NCBI GenBank assembly: GCA_003353825.1
Contig: PIVW01000368.1
Span: forward strand, 1-5,974
Source: Chloroflexota bacterium
GTDB lineage: Bacteria; Chloroflexota; Anaerolineae; J102
Direction of reading: 5' to 3'
Length of the DNA stretch: 5,974 nucleotides
Shown here piece by piece: positions 1-5,847 of the stretch. The position numbers and the translations under genes are program-made. Under the pieces are notes generated by a model that saw only the letters and a list, made by a program, of their open reading frames with translations, made no database searches and was not told the DNA's origin. Numbering within the stretch: the first letter of the stretch is position 1; each line of letters starts with the position of its first letter.

Positions 1-2
1 AT

Positions 3-105
3 TTCGCGTGGTACGGATTTTTCCCACACTATATCTAGGCGCTTGACACAACCAGCCACTAGGTGTGGGGGAATCATCAACGGAAATTCGTGATCGTCAC
101 GCGAA
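3..105. repeat. Imperfect nested inverted repeat (extended hairpin candidate)
   Basis: The outer arms TTCGCGTG (3-10) and CACGCGAA (98-105) are perfect reverse complements. Inside them CCCACAC (23-29) pairs with GTGTGGG (63-69), and CTAG (35-38) with CTAG (59-62) after a 5-base bulge TATAT. A competing small hairpin, CGTGA (89-93) with TCACG (97-101), uses the same right arm, so the two folds exclude each other. The element lies just past the 3' end of the minus-strand gene that stops at 131. No T-tract follows either arm, so I do not call it an intrinsic terminator. It could be a 3'-end RNA structure, a small repeat element, or the edge of a mobile element that continues left of the window. 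Confidence 0.4.
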
Positions 106-130
106 GTCCCAAAGAGCCCATTTTTCTTGT

Positions 131-886
131 TTATGCACGGGGTTTTGGATCGCCAGGTTTTTTATCTCGCTCTGGCCAGCCATGCTCTACCCAGGTCGTC
201 GCTTTAGCTCTGATCTCAGCCAAGCGTGCGTCTGCGTCTTCCTGCGTGAGTTTGCCATCGGTCACGGCCTGCGCCAGACGTTCTGCAGCATCTGCAACTA
301 TGGCATCGACTATGGCTTGGCCATTGCTGTTATTGGCTATAGCGATCTCGGCGGGTGTCTGTCCCTCTCGCATAGTCTTCACGAAATCAGTTGTATCAAT
401 ACCCACCGTTTCGGCGGCGATTTTCAGCCGGTGGCGGGCTGTGCGTGTTTTTCGTTGGCAGCGTTTCGACATGCCCTTGTCGCCGGTGTTCACCCACTTG
501 GTTGCTCGTTCGCTACGCCGGGCCAGGATCTCATCTGCCTTTTCTTGTGTGAGTCTGTTTTTATCTACAACCTGTGCCAATAGATCAGCTTCAGCCGCAA
601 TTATGGCATCGATCAACGCCTGCCCATTGCTAAAACTTGCTTCTGCGATCTGAGCGGGGGTCTGGCCAGACTGCAGACTCTTTATGAATTCACTTTTATC
701 CATTCCCAGCGTTTCTACCGACACGGCCAGCCATCGGTGTGCAATCCGGGCTTGATGCCGGCAATCGCCGGGCTTACCATGGTCCTGATGAAGCTCATTT
801 TCCTGGGCAAATGCCAGGGTCGGGACCACCACCATTGACAGGAGCACTGCCAACGTAACAGTTAGAAAGATCGTTCTCGTTTTCAT
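131..886 (-). CDS. Secreted protein with two tandem ~100-residue modules, function unknown
   Basis: Encodes 251 residues. An N-terminal signal peptide is clear: Lys2 and Arg4, a hydrophobic core at about 6-22, and a likely cleavage after Ala-Phe-Ala (25-27). The rest is two diverged copies of one module, about 42-138 and 143-237, at a constant offset of 101 residues. Each copy starts with a Cys and basic residues, then has Val/Ala-Glu-Thr-Leu/Val-Gly-Met/Ile-Asp, a Gly-Gln-Thr-Pro-Ala-x-Ile-Ala segment, Ser-Asn-Gly-Gln-Ala, a helix, and Leu-Thr-Gln-Glu-x-Ala-Asp. Modules of this kind, with a short 'G-x-T/S-x-x-x-I-A' segment followed by 'LTQE-x-A', recur in secreted hypothetical proteins of Gram-positive and Chloroflexota bacteria; I know no firm function. 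The single Cys at the same place in each module (42, 143) might form a disulfide (inference). The tail is rich in Lys, Pro and Asp. The start is supported by a strong ribosome-binding site. It lies 62 bases downstream of pabBC and could be cotranscribed with it. Confidence 0.9.
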   Translation of the reverse strand: MKTRTIFLTVTLAVLLSMVVVPTLAFAQENELHQDHGKPGDCRHQARIAHRWLAVSVETLGMDKSEFIKSLQSGQTPAQIAEASFSNGQALIDAIIAAEADLLAQVVDKNRLTQEKADEILARRSERATKWVNTGDKGMSKRCQRKTRTARHRLKIAAETVGIDTTDFVKTMREGQTPAEIAIANNSNGQAIVDAIVADAAERLAQAVTDGKLTQEDADARLAEIRAKATTWVEHGWPERDKKPGDPKPRA

Positions 887-889
887 AGT

Positions 890-897
890 TCACCTCT
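890..897 (-). promoter_or_regulatory. Ribosome-binding site of the two-module secreted protein
   Basis: On the minus strand AGAGGTGA ends 3 bases before the ATG at 886, a near-complete match to the anti-Shine-Dalgarno sequence. It fixes the start that gives the full signal peptide. In the 62-base gap between this gene and pabBC I see no clear -35/-10 pair and no hairpin followed by a T-run. Confidence 0.7.
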
Positions 898-948
898 GTG
901 AGAATAGGTTAGATACCCCTATAATGAGGCGAATATGTAAATAATGTG

Positions 949-2766
949 TTAAAGCGGTGTTTCCATTTTGTAAAAGATGTCGGTTATCAATGTATGGGGT
1001 TCCCAGAGCGTATCCAGCCAACGCCGTACCGAATTAATCAGATAGATAGCCTCGATGGCATCAAGATCCTCGACCCGGACGATTTGCTCTTGGATCAGAC
1101 CCTGCGCCAATAATTCTGCTCGAAATGTCCCTGCCAGTAATCCGCTGCTGAGCGGCGGAGTAACCAGAGATGCATCACTCAGGCGAAAAACGACATTCGC
1201 CCGCGTGGATTCGGTGATCTCCCCCCGCTCGTTCCACAACAAAACATCATCACAATCCGGCCTGCTTGCTAATGCCTGTTCGTAAGCAAGGCGATGGGTA
1301 GTTTTATAGTATAGAAAGGTGTCTTGTGGATGTACAGGATCTGTCGCCAAGCCCACACGCAGTGGACGTTCATTCTTGACAGAGGAGATTGGCGCGGTCT
1401 CAAGGGACAGTTCACCCTGCTGTGATATCAACAGGCGCACTTTGTGGGGCAGTGGTGGAAGTGCGGCAGCTAAATCGGTAAGTTCTGCCAAAACTGCAGA
1501 TTCATTCAGCGATACAACAAAATACTTAGCAGCATCACTCAAGCGCGCCAGGTGTCTCTCCAACAGGAAGTAACCCAGGCCTGGTTCCCACAGCATCGAC
1601 TCGATAATTGAAAATGTAGGAGAGGGGATGGTTAGTATCTGGGCTTTCATCTTACATTCTTGGTACTCAGAGGCCGTGATCGAATCCCAGATAATGCCAC
1701 TACCGACACCATATTCAGCCCGCCCACTGCGTTTATCTACATGGACCGTACGGATCGCCACATTGAATTGGGCTCTTCGATTTTTTGATTCACTCGGCGG
1801 CGCAATGAAACCTATGGCTCCAGTATAAATACCACGTTGCGAGGGCTCCAATGCTTCGATGATCTGCATCGTACGTACTTTTGGTGCCCCGGTGATAGAG
1901 GCGCTGGGAAAAAGCGTCTCCAAAACATCAATCACAGAAGCAGCGGTACGCGCCTCAACGGTCGATGTCATTTGTAGCACAGTGGGATAACGCTCAACTT
2001 CGAAAAGTCTAGGTACCTTGACCGTACCGAAATCGGCAACGCGCCCCATATCATTCCGTACCATATCCACGATCATGACATTTTCGGCCCGATTCTTTTC
2101 AGAAGTCTGCAACCATTGTATTTGTCGCTCGTCCGCTTCTAGGTTGTAACCCCGGCTGGCCGTGCCTTTCATCGGCCGGGAGCACAAACGTTCACCATCC
2201 AGGTGGAAAAACAATTCGGGAGAAGCAGAGCAAAGTGCGTATTCATCTGTCTCGATGTAGGCGCCGTACAGTGCTCGTTGCGCTTTCTGAAGATCGTAAA
2301 ATAAGTGCCAAGAACTTCCGTGAAACTGAGTACGCAGCCGAAATGTATAGTTGACCTGATAGGTGTCACCGCGAGCGATATGATCCTTGATCTGCTGTAT
2401 GGCTTGTTCGAACCTGGATTCAGCAACTGATGGACGCCAATCCCCCAGGGTGTAAGTCGCAGGACCGGGGGCAGGTAGGCGGTCGAGGATCTCTGGTTTA
2501 TTGTAAAGACCCATCCATAGCAGAGGGAGGTTTCCTCTGGGCTCATGTGTTGACAGAGCCGGATCAAAGGCGGGCGATGCTTCATAGCTGATAAATCCGG
2601 CTGCAAACAGGCCCTCCTCCGTTACAGCTGCGTCGACACGCCGTAACGACGCCAGGACATGCGAAGGATCGCGGGTGATGATGATCTCGACCGGCTGTTT
2701 GAACCACAACCAGTGTGCATTTACGTTGTCACGCAAAACGACTTGATTGCACATGCTATTAACCAT
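949..2766 (-). CDS. pabB: Aminodeoxychorismate synthase component I / aminodeoxychorismate lyase fusion (PabB-PabC)
   Basis: A 605-residue fusion for two steps of 4-aminobenzoate (folate) synthesis. Residues about 1-380 are a chorismate-utilising PabB domain. They show Pro-Met-Lys-Gly-Thr (198-202), with Lys200 at the position where PabB enzymes carry a catalytic lysine and anthranilate synthase has alanine. They also show Glu-Asn-x-Met-Ile-Val-Asp-x-Val-Arg-Asn-Asp (228-239), Gly-Ala-Pro-Lys (293-296) and Gly-x-Gly-Ser-Gly-Ile-x-Trp-Asp-Ser (353-362). Residues about 385-605 are a class IV PLP aminotransferase-fold lyase: Lys488 in Tyr-Tyr-Lys-Thr-Thr-His-Arg is the expected PLP lysine, followed by Asn-Glu-Arg-Gly-x-Ile-Thr-Glu-Ser-Thr-Arg-Ala-Asn (512-524) and Ser-Gly-Leu-Leu-Ala-Gly-Thr-x-Arg (541-549). 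Both halves look complete. The protein should need a PabA glutaminase partner, which is not in the window, and act in the cytoplasm. It starts 10 bases after the stop of the glycosyltransferase remnant, so translational coupling is possible. Met5 (position 2754) is an alternative start; neither start has a good ribosome-binding site. Confidence 0.95.
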   Translation of the reverse strand: MVNSMCNQVVLRDNVNAHWLWFKQPVEIIITRDPSHVLASLRRVDAAVTEEGLFAAGFISYEASPAFDPALSTHEPRGNLPLLWMGLYNKPEILDRLPAPGPATYTLGDWRPSVAESRFEQAIQQIKDHIARGDTYQVNYTFRLRTQFHGSSWHLFYDLQKAQRALYGAYIETDEYALCSASPELFFHLDGERLCSRPMKGTASRGYNLEADERQIQWLQTSEKNRAENVMIVDMVRNDMGRVADFGTVKVPRLFEVERYPTVLQMTSTVEARTAASVIDVLETLFPSASITGAPKVRTMQIIEALEPSQRGIYTGAIGFIAPPSESKNRRAQFNVAIRTVHVDKRSGRAEYGVGSGIIWDSITASEYQECKMKAQILTIPSPTFSIIESMLWEPGLGYFLLERHLARLSDAAKYFVVSLNESAVLAELTDLAAALPPLPHKVRLLISQQGELSLETAPISSVKNERPLRVGLATDPVHPQDTFLYYKTTHRLAYEQALASRPDCDDVLLWNERGEITESTRANVVFRLSDASLVTPPLSSGLLAGTFRAELLAQGLIQEQIVRVEDLDAIEAIYLINSVRRWLDTLWEPHTLITDIFYKMETPL

Positions 2767-2776
2767 CTCTGCGGAA

Positions 2777-2962
2777 TTACCCCACAGCGCTCAGTCCCGA
2801 CATCTCCTGCACATTTATTGGTTTGTCTGCTTGCAGATCGATGAAGAGGTGCTCAAGCTGGTTGGCAACATCTGGCGCTGAATAGACGTTCATCCCACCG
2901 GTTTTCTTGCCGCCGAGTGCTGCCAGTGGGCATGTATGGACACTCAACATACAGATGCGCAT
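2777..2962 (-). pseudogene. Glycosyltransferase (group 1, MshA-like) remnant: N-terminal tip joined to C-terminal end
   Basis: A 61-residue frame. Residues 1-27 are a textbook start of a GT4/MshA-like glycosyltransferase: Met-Arg-Ile-Cys-Met-Leu-Ser-Val-His-Thr, then a Gly-Gly-x-x-x-Gly-Gly-Met-Asn-Val-Tyr nucleotide-sugar loop. In that family an Arg-Glu-Leu-Ala helix and some 350 further residues normally follow. Here the sequence passes at residue about 28 into Val-Ala-Asn-Gln-Leu-Glu-His-Leu-Phe-x-Asp-Leu (32-43), which resembles the last helix of the same family. Both Rossmann domains and the Glu-x(7)-Glu donor site are therefore absent, and no activity is expected. The open frame is kept across the join. 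A GGAGG lies upstream and pabBC follows 10 bases later, so the original gene was probably the operon partner of pabBC. That the tail comes from the same gene is inference from its look. Confidence 0.6.
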
Positions 2963-2973
2963 TTGCCAGATTG

Positions 2974-2978
2974 CCTCC
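2974..2978 (-). promoter_or_regulatory. Ribosome-binding site of the glycosyltransferase remnant
   Basis: GGAGG on the minus strand, 11 bases before the ATG at 2962. The spacing is slightly long, but the motif supports the reading that this is the true, preserved 5' end of the glycosyltransferase gene. The 136 bases between this gene and the acetyltransferase remnant hold no other gene I can support. Confidence 0.5.
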
Positions 2979-3098
2979 GATCAGATGGGTTTACGTGCAG
3001 CGGAATGCGTGTGAATTTCAGGCATCGTGAGAGCGTTGTGGTAGATCAGGAAAATGCTGGTAGACAGTAACACGGCTCTGTCATCGTGGCAAGACAGA

Positions 3099-3575
3099 TC
3101 AACATTGAAATTGTGCTCGCATTACCTTCGTGTCACCCGCGCCAAAACGATATTTGTAAACTTCATCTCCTTGCTCGGCTTCAACTCTAAGTCCGATCTG
3201 ATGTGCCAACTCTGGCAATCGTTGGTAGGTTAGCGAAGTCTCATAAAGATTGCACAGGTTGATCTGCTCCCAGCTTACGGCTTGTTCACTTGTAAGATAG
3301 TGCAGAAAGCCGGCGAAAATCTCCGGTTCACAATCCTGTCTCACAATGATATCGAGATAATCAGCTACCTCGGTACATCTCGCCAGATAGAGGGTTGTAG
3401 TGCCACCATCGTTGGCATAATAAAGGGGCGCTATGCCGACTAATTTACCCGCGGGATCGCGCCATGCTAGTATTAGCAGTTCTCCAACGCCAAGACTGTC
3501 CCGCCAAACAGTTTGCCATTCCCACGTTAGAAGAATCAAATCGAATCTACTGCACGCAAGCAACGGATTCCACCA
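3099..3575 (-). pseudogene. CelD/BcsL-type GNAT acetyltransferase remnant lacking its core
   Basis: The recognisable frame begins at 3575 with Trp-Trp-Asn-Pro-Leu-Leu-Ala-Cys-Ser-Arg-Phe-Asp, directly after an in-frame TGA (3576-3578). The only initiator near the 5' end is TTG at 3563. Counting from that TTG (154 residues), it has Leu-Thr-Trp-Glu-Trp-Gln (12-17), Gly-Glu-Leu-Leu...Leu-Val-Gly-Ile-Ala-Pro-Leu-Tyr (27-48) and Asp-Tyr-Leu-Asp-Ile (68-72), the usual N-terminal half of the CelD/BcsL acetyltransferase group linked to polysaccharide or envelope work. After about residue 128 it jumps to Gly-Asp-Glu-Val-Tyr-Lys-Tyr-Arg-Phe-Gly-Ala (132-142), which resembles the extreme C-terminus of the same family, where the protein normally ends. 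About 200 middle residues, including the second acetyltransferase fold, appear to be missing, and the first 15-25 residues are also lost. It sits 47 bases past the stop of the surface protein gene. Probably inactive. Confidence 0.6.
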
Positions 3576-3622
3576 TCATTATAGAGTTGATGCTCTCTGA
3601 TTCTCTCTAAGTGGCGTTACGA

Positions 3623-5506
3623 CTAGGGGTTACGCTGAGCGAGCAGGGCAACAATGAAACGATACAGGAAATATAGGATAAAGAGGATGACAATTATCAG
3701 CGCCAGATACAGGAAACACTGTAGCAACAGCCTAATTTGTTCAAGGAATGGGAAGCGGTTACTTTCACCCACGCCCTCACCTGGAACGGGCGTCAGAGTT
3801 GCCAGAGCCGTTTCTCTTGTTGGTTGTAGGCCTGCCAATGTTGGGGTCGCCGTGGGAGGGGCGGGGGATGCAGTGCCGGTGATCGCCTCATCCTCATCTG
3901 GTGGGGGTGGGGAGCCACCGATTATCTCGCCACCTGCGCCTTTCGGAGTGGACGTGGCGGTAACGACAACGGCCACCTGCGATGTAACCGGGGTAATGGT
4001 GGGCGTGGCAGTAGCAACCATAATAGGTGTCGGCGTGACTGTATGGGCAGGAAAAGGATCTTTCGGGCCGGACGAACCACTTCCAGTACCAGAACCTGGG
4101 CATATTTTCAGTGAAACATCGTCAACATACATAGAAGCCCGGCCGTTGTGACCATTATTGTAGGTATTGAAATATACAACAATTGATTTGCCTAGATAAC
4201 GGGTCATGTCAAAACGTTCTTGTTGCCAGGCCTGATCATTGCGATTGACACGCCACATGACATCGAGTGTGCGTCCGGTATTGCCATCTAGTATGACTAG
4301 TTCTTGGTAGTCTCCTGATTCCTGGTTGGAAATCGTGTAATGCCAGAATTCCAAGAAGGCGGTTCTGTAACCTCTGGGTAATTTAATTTTTTGGCGGAAC
4401 GAAGAGTAAGATGTGTAGTTCGGACGGCTATAGTTGGCGTTTCCTGAGAGCACTGAGCGAAAATCGGTGTGTGGATTATCGCCCACATAGCCTGCTTTCA
4501 AAACCGTTCGACCAAACTTCCAACCCGTACTATTCTCAAAGCTACCATTGACAATACATTCTTTACAACCACCATCAGGGCCAGGGGGAACCACGGTATA
4601 CGTCGCCGTGGGATAGGGTAGGGTTGGTAGGGTTGCAGGGGTGTTGGTGACAATGATAGGGCCCGAAGGTGTCGGTGTTGGGGTATTGGTGACGACAATG
4701 GGTGTTGGCGTGGCTGTAACTACATTCGAGGTTGATGTCGGTGTCGGGGTATTGGTCACAACGATGGGCGTCGGTGTCGCTGTCACCACGTTCAATGTTT
4801 CTGTTGGGATTGGGGTATTGGTGACGACGATGAGGGTGGGTGTGGCGGTCACGACATTTGGCGTGTCGGTGGGTGTGGCCGTGACCACGATTACGCCTAG
4901 TGTAGCAGTGGGGGTGGCTGTCACGGCGATATCGTCGCATAATTCTAAATAAGCATCGTCCACAAACATCGAGGTGAGACCGCCGCTACCATTATTGTAG
5001 ACATTGATATAGATTTGCAGGTTGCGTCCGATATACTCGCTGATATCGAAGGTCAGTTCCTTCCACGTACGATCATTGCTCAACTGGGTCCAGAGCGTAC
5101 GCACGGCAGTGCCATCGGGTCGTAGAATCTGTATCTCCTGTACATCACCGGCATCTTGCGTTTCGCTGACCTGAAAAACCCATACCTTTAAGGTCAGTTG
5201 CTGACCCGCCGGCACTGACACGGACTGGCGCATGGAGGAGAAGCTGGAAACATTGGATCCACCGGTGATACCTAAACGAGCGCTGCGCACCGGGCTGCGT
5301 GCTACACGTGTCGAAAAATCACCTTGTGCTGGCGTGCTGCCGAATATCCACCCGCCAGCGGATTCCATATCGCTGTTCAGCAGCAGGTTCGTACATACAG
5401 GTGCCGCCGATGAGGGCCGCGGCGCCAAATCACCCATGCCAAAAAGTGTAAGCCCAACTATTAGAAAAACTACGATAATACAACTTACCCAGGTAATCCG
5501 AGACAT
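3623..5506 (-). CDS. Cell-surface protein: two jelly-roll-like modules, Thr/Pro-rich linkers, C-terminal membrane anchor
   Basis: Encodes 627 residues. Order: signal sequence (hydrophobic 10-24, cleavage probably near Ala34/Ala35); module 1 (38-190); Thr/Pro/Val linker (about 194-310) with three 22-residue repeats; module 2 (317-469); a second low-complexity linker (about 470-585) with a Pro4-Asp-Glu-Asp-Glu patch at 533-540; a hydrophobic segment at about 593-618; and a short tail ending Gln-Arg-Asn-Pro. The modules are clearly related: both open with Cys and Asn-x-x-Glu/Phe-Glu...Gly-Trp, contain Ser-Ser-Phe/Met-Arg-Gln, and end with Tyr-Asn-Asn-Gly-x-x-Gly...Met-x-Val-Asp-Asp-x-x-Leu-x-x-Cys. 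They resemble carbohydrate-binding-module jelly rolls, so glycan or cell-wall binding is plausible, but no catalytic domain is present. Expected topology is outside-facing with one C-terminal anchor. I chose ATG 5506 over an upstream in-frame ATG at 5677: the upstream 57 residues are Arg/Ser/Cys-rich and unlike a secreted protein's start, while 5506 has a ribosome-binding site and begins the signal peptide directly. Confidence 0.9.
   Translation of the reverse strand: MSRITWVSCIIVVFLIVGLTLFGMGDLAPRPSSAAPVCTNLLLNSDMESAGGWIFGSTPAQGDFSTRVARSPVRSARLGITGGSNVSSFSSMRQSVSVPAGQQLTLKVWVFQVSETQDAGDVQEIQILRPDGTAVRTLWTQLSNDRTWKELTFDISEYIGRNLQIYINVYNNGSGGLTSMFVDDAYLELCDDIAVTATPTATLGVIVVTATPTDTPNVVTATPTLIVVTNTPIPTETLNVVTATPTPIVVTNTPTPTSTSNVVTATPTPIVVTNTPTPTPSGPIIVTNTPATLPTLPYPTATYTVVPPGPDGGCKECIVNGSFENSTGWKFGRTVLKAGYVGDNPHTDFRSVLSGNANYSRPNYTSYSSFRQKIKLPRGYRTAFLEFWHYTISNQESGDYQELVILDGNTGRTLDVMWRVNRNDQAWQQERFDMTRYLGKSIVVYFNTYNNGHNGRASMYVDDVSLKICPGSGTGSGSSGPKDPFPAHTVTPTPIMVATATPTITPVTSQVAVVVTATSTPKGAGGEIIGGSPPPPDEDEAITGTASPAPPTATPTLAGLQPTRETALATLTPVPGEGVGESNRFPFLEQIRLLLQCFLYLALIIVILFILYFLYRFIVALLAQRNP
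4661..4858 (-). repeat. Three tandem 66-bp repeats coding the Thr/Pro linker
   Basis: Residues 217-238, 239-260 and 261-282 of the surface protein are three direct copies of a 22-residue unit, Asn-Val-Val-Thr-Ala-Thr-Pro-Thr-x-Ile-Val-Val-Thr-Asn-Thr-Pro followed by a variable six-residue tail. Partial copies flank them (about 204-216 and 283-296). At DNA level the copies stay similar, with mostly synonymous differences. The array is expected to act as an extended spacer that may be glycosylated on Thr, and to vary in copy number by slippage or recombination. Confidence 0.85.
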
Positions 5507-5514
5507 GTCGAACG

Positions 5515-5519
5515 CCTTT
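5515..5519 (-). promoter_or_regulatory. Ribosome-binding site selecting ATG 5506 of the surface protein
   Basis: AAAGG on the minus strand with an 8-base spacer to the ATG at 5506. It is modest, but its spacing is right and it favours the start that opens with the signal peptide rather than the in-frame ATG at 5677. Confidence 0.5.
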
Positions 5520-5546
5520 GAATAGGTGGGGGAAATGGCGTAATGC

Positions 5547-5562
5547 TTGTAAGAGTTTACAA
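5547..5562. promoter_or_regulatory. Dyad TTGTAA-N4-TTACAA upstream of the surface protein gene
   Basis: A perfect 6-bp inverted repeat with a 4-base spacer, centred about 48 bases before the ATG at 5506. Size and position fit an operator for a dimeric repressor or activator, but it overlaps the stop codon of the upstream fragment and is short enough to occur by chance. I see no convincing -35/-10 pair next to it. Confidence 0.25.
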
Positions 5563-5694
5563 TAAGAACAAAAAACGAGCAATTATGCGCCCATAAAGGC
5601 AGTGTTTGGCAACATGTGCTGCCAGATCCTTTTCTCCGGCGGCTTCGATGACATCGGCGACCAGTGGTTTCAGGCAAAGAGGACAGAGCTGTTG
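5557..5694 (-). pseudogene. Start-less fragment with a Cys-x2-Cys ... His-x3-His-Cys zinc-site pattern
   Basis: The frame after a TGA at 5695-5697 reads 45 residues to the TAA at 5557: Gln-Gln-Leu-Cys-Pro-Leu-Cys-Leu-Lys-Pro-Leu-Val-Ala-Asp-Val-Ile-Glu-Ala-Ala-Gly, then Leu-Ala-Ala-His-Val-Ala-Lys-His-Cys. The Cys pair and the His/His/Cys group about 20 residues on look like a small zinc-binding site, and the composition is much more protein-like than in the other frames here. There is no ATG, GTG or TTG before the cysteines, so it is either the 3' end of a broken gene or reached by a frameshift; a nearby ATG at about 5783 in another frame opens Met-Ala-Lys-Val-Glu-Pro-Glu-Pro and stops soon. 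I do not recognise the family. The stretch 5507-5847 holds otherwise only the dyad and this fragment. Confidence 0.35.
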
Positions 5695-5847
5695 TCAGGT
5701 TCTCGTTCGCAGGCCGATATGACGAAAGCTGTTCGTAGTAGTAGAATCAATGCGAGGGTTCGGGCTCGACTTTGGCCATTTACGATGAAGAGATACTGGG
5801 GAGACAAAGGCAAAACCTGTAGAATGTGAGTGCTAATAACCACGTTC

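Noticed and set aside
43..48. TTGACA on the plus strand as a -35 box
   Set aside because: There is no -10-like hexamer at the right distance and no plus-strand gene downstream; the hexamer sits in the loop of the inverted repeat.
63..653. Long plus-strand frames opposite the secreted two-module protein
   Set aside because: They are antisense to a gene with signal peptide, internal repeats and a strong ribosome-binding site, and show only Ser/Ala/Arg-rich composition without motifs.
2169..2606. Second minus-strand frame of 145 residues inside pabBC
   Set aside because: It overlaps the PabB domain in another frame, has no ribosome-binding site and no family-like motif.
2981..3115. Minus-strand open frame of about 45 residues between the two remnants
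   Set aside because: It lacks a start near its 5' end and a recognisable motif, and its length is within chance. It could hide the 3' end of a lost gene, but nothing supports that.
4641..4952. Val/Gly-rich plus-strand frame with a repeated pattern
   Set aside because: It is the antisense reading of the Thr/Pro linker repeats; its periodicity comes from that array.
5507..5677. N-terminal extension of the surface protein from ATG 5677
   Set aside because: The extra 57 residues are basic and Cys/Ser-rich, lie in a different frame from the better zinc-site fragment, and would bury the signal peptide; ATG 5506 has its own ribosome-binding site.
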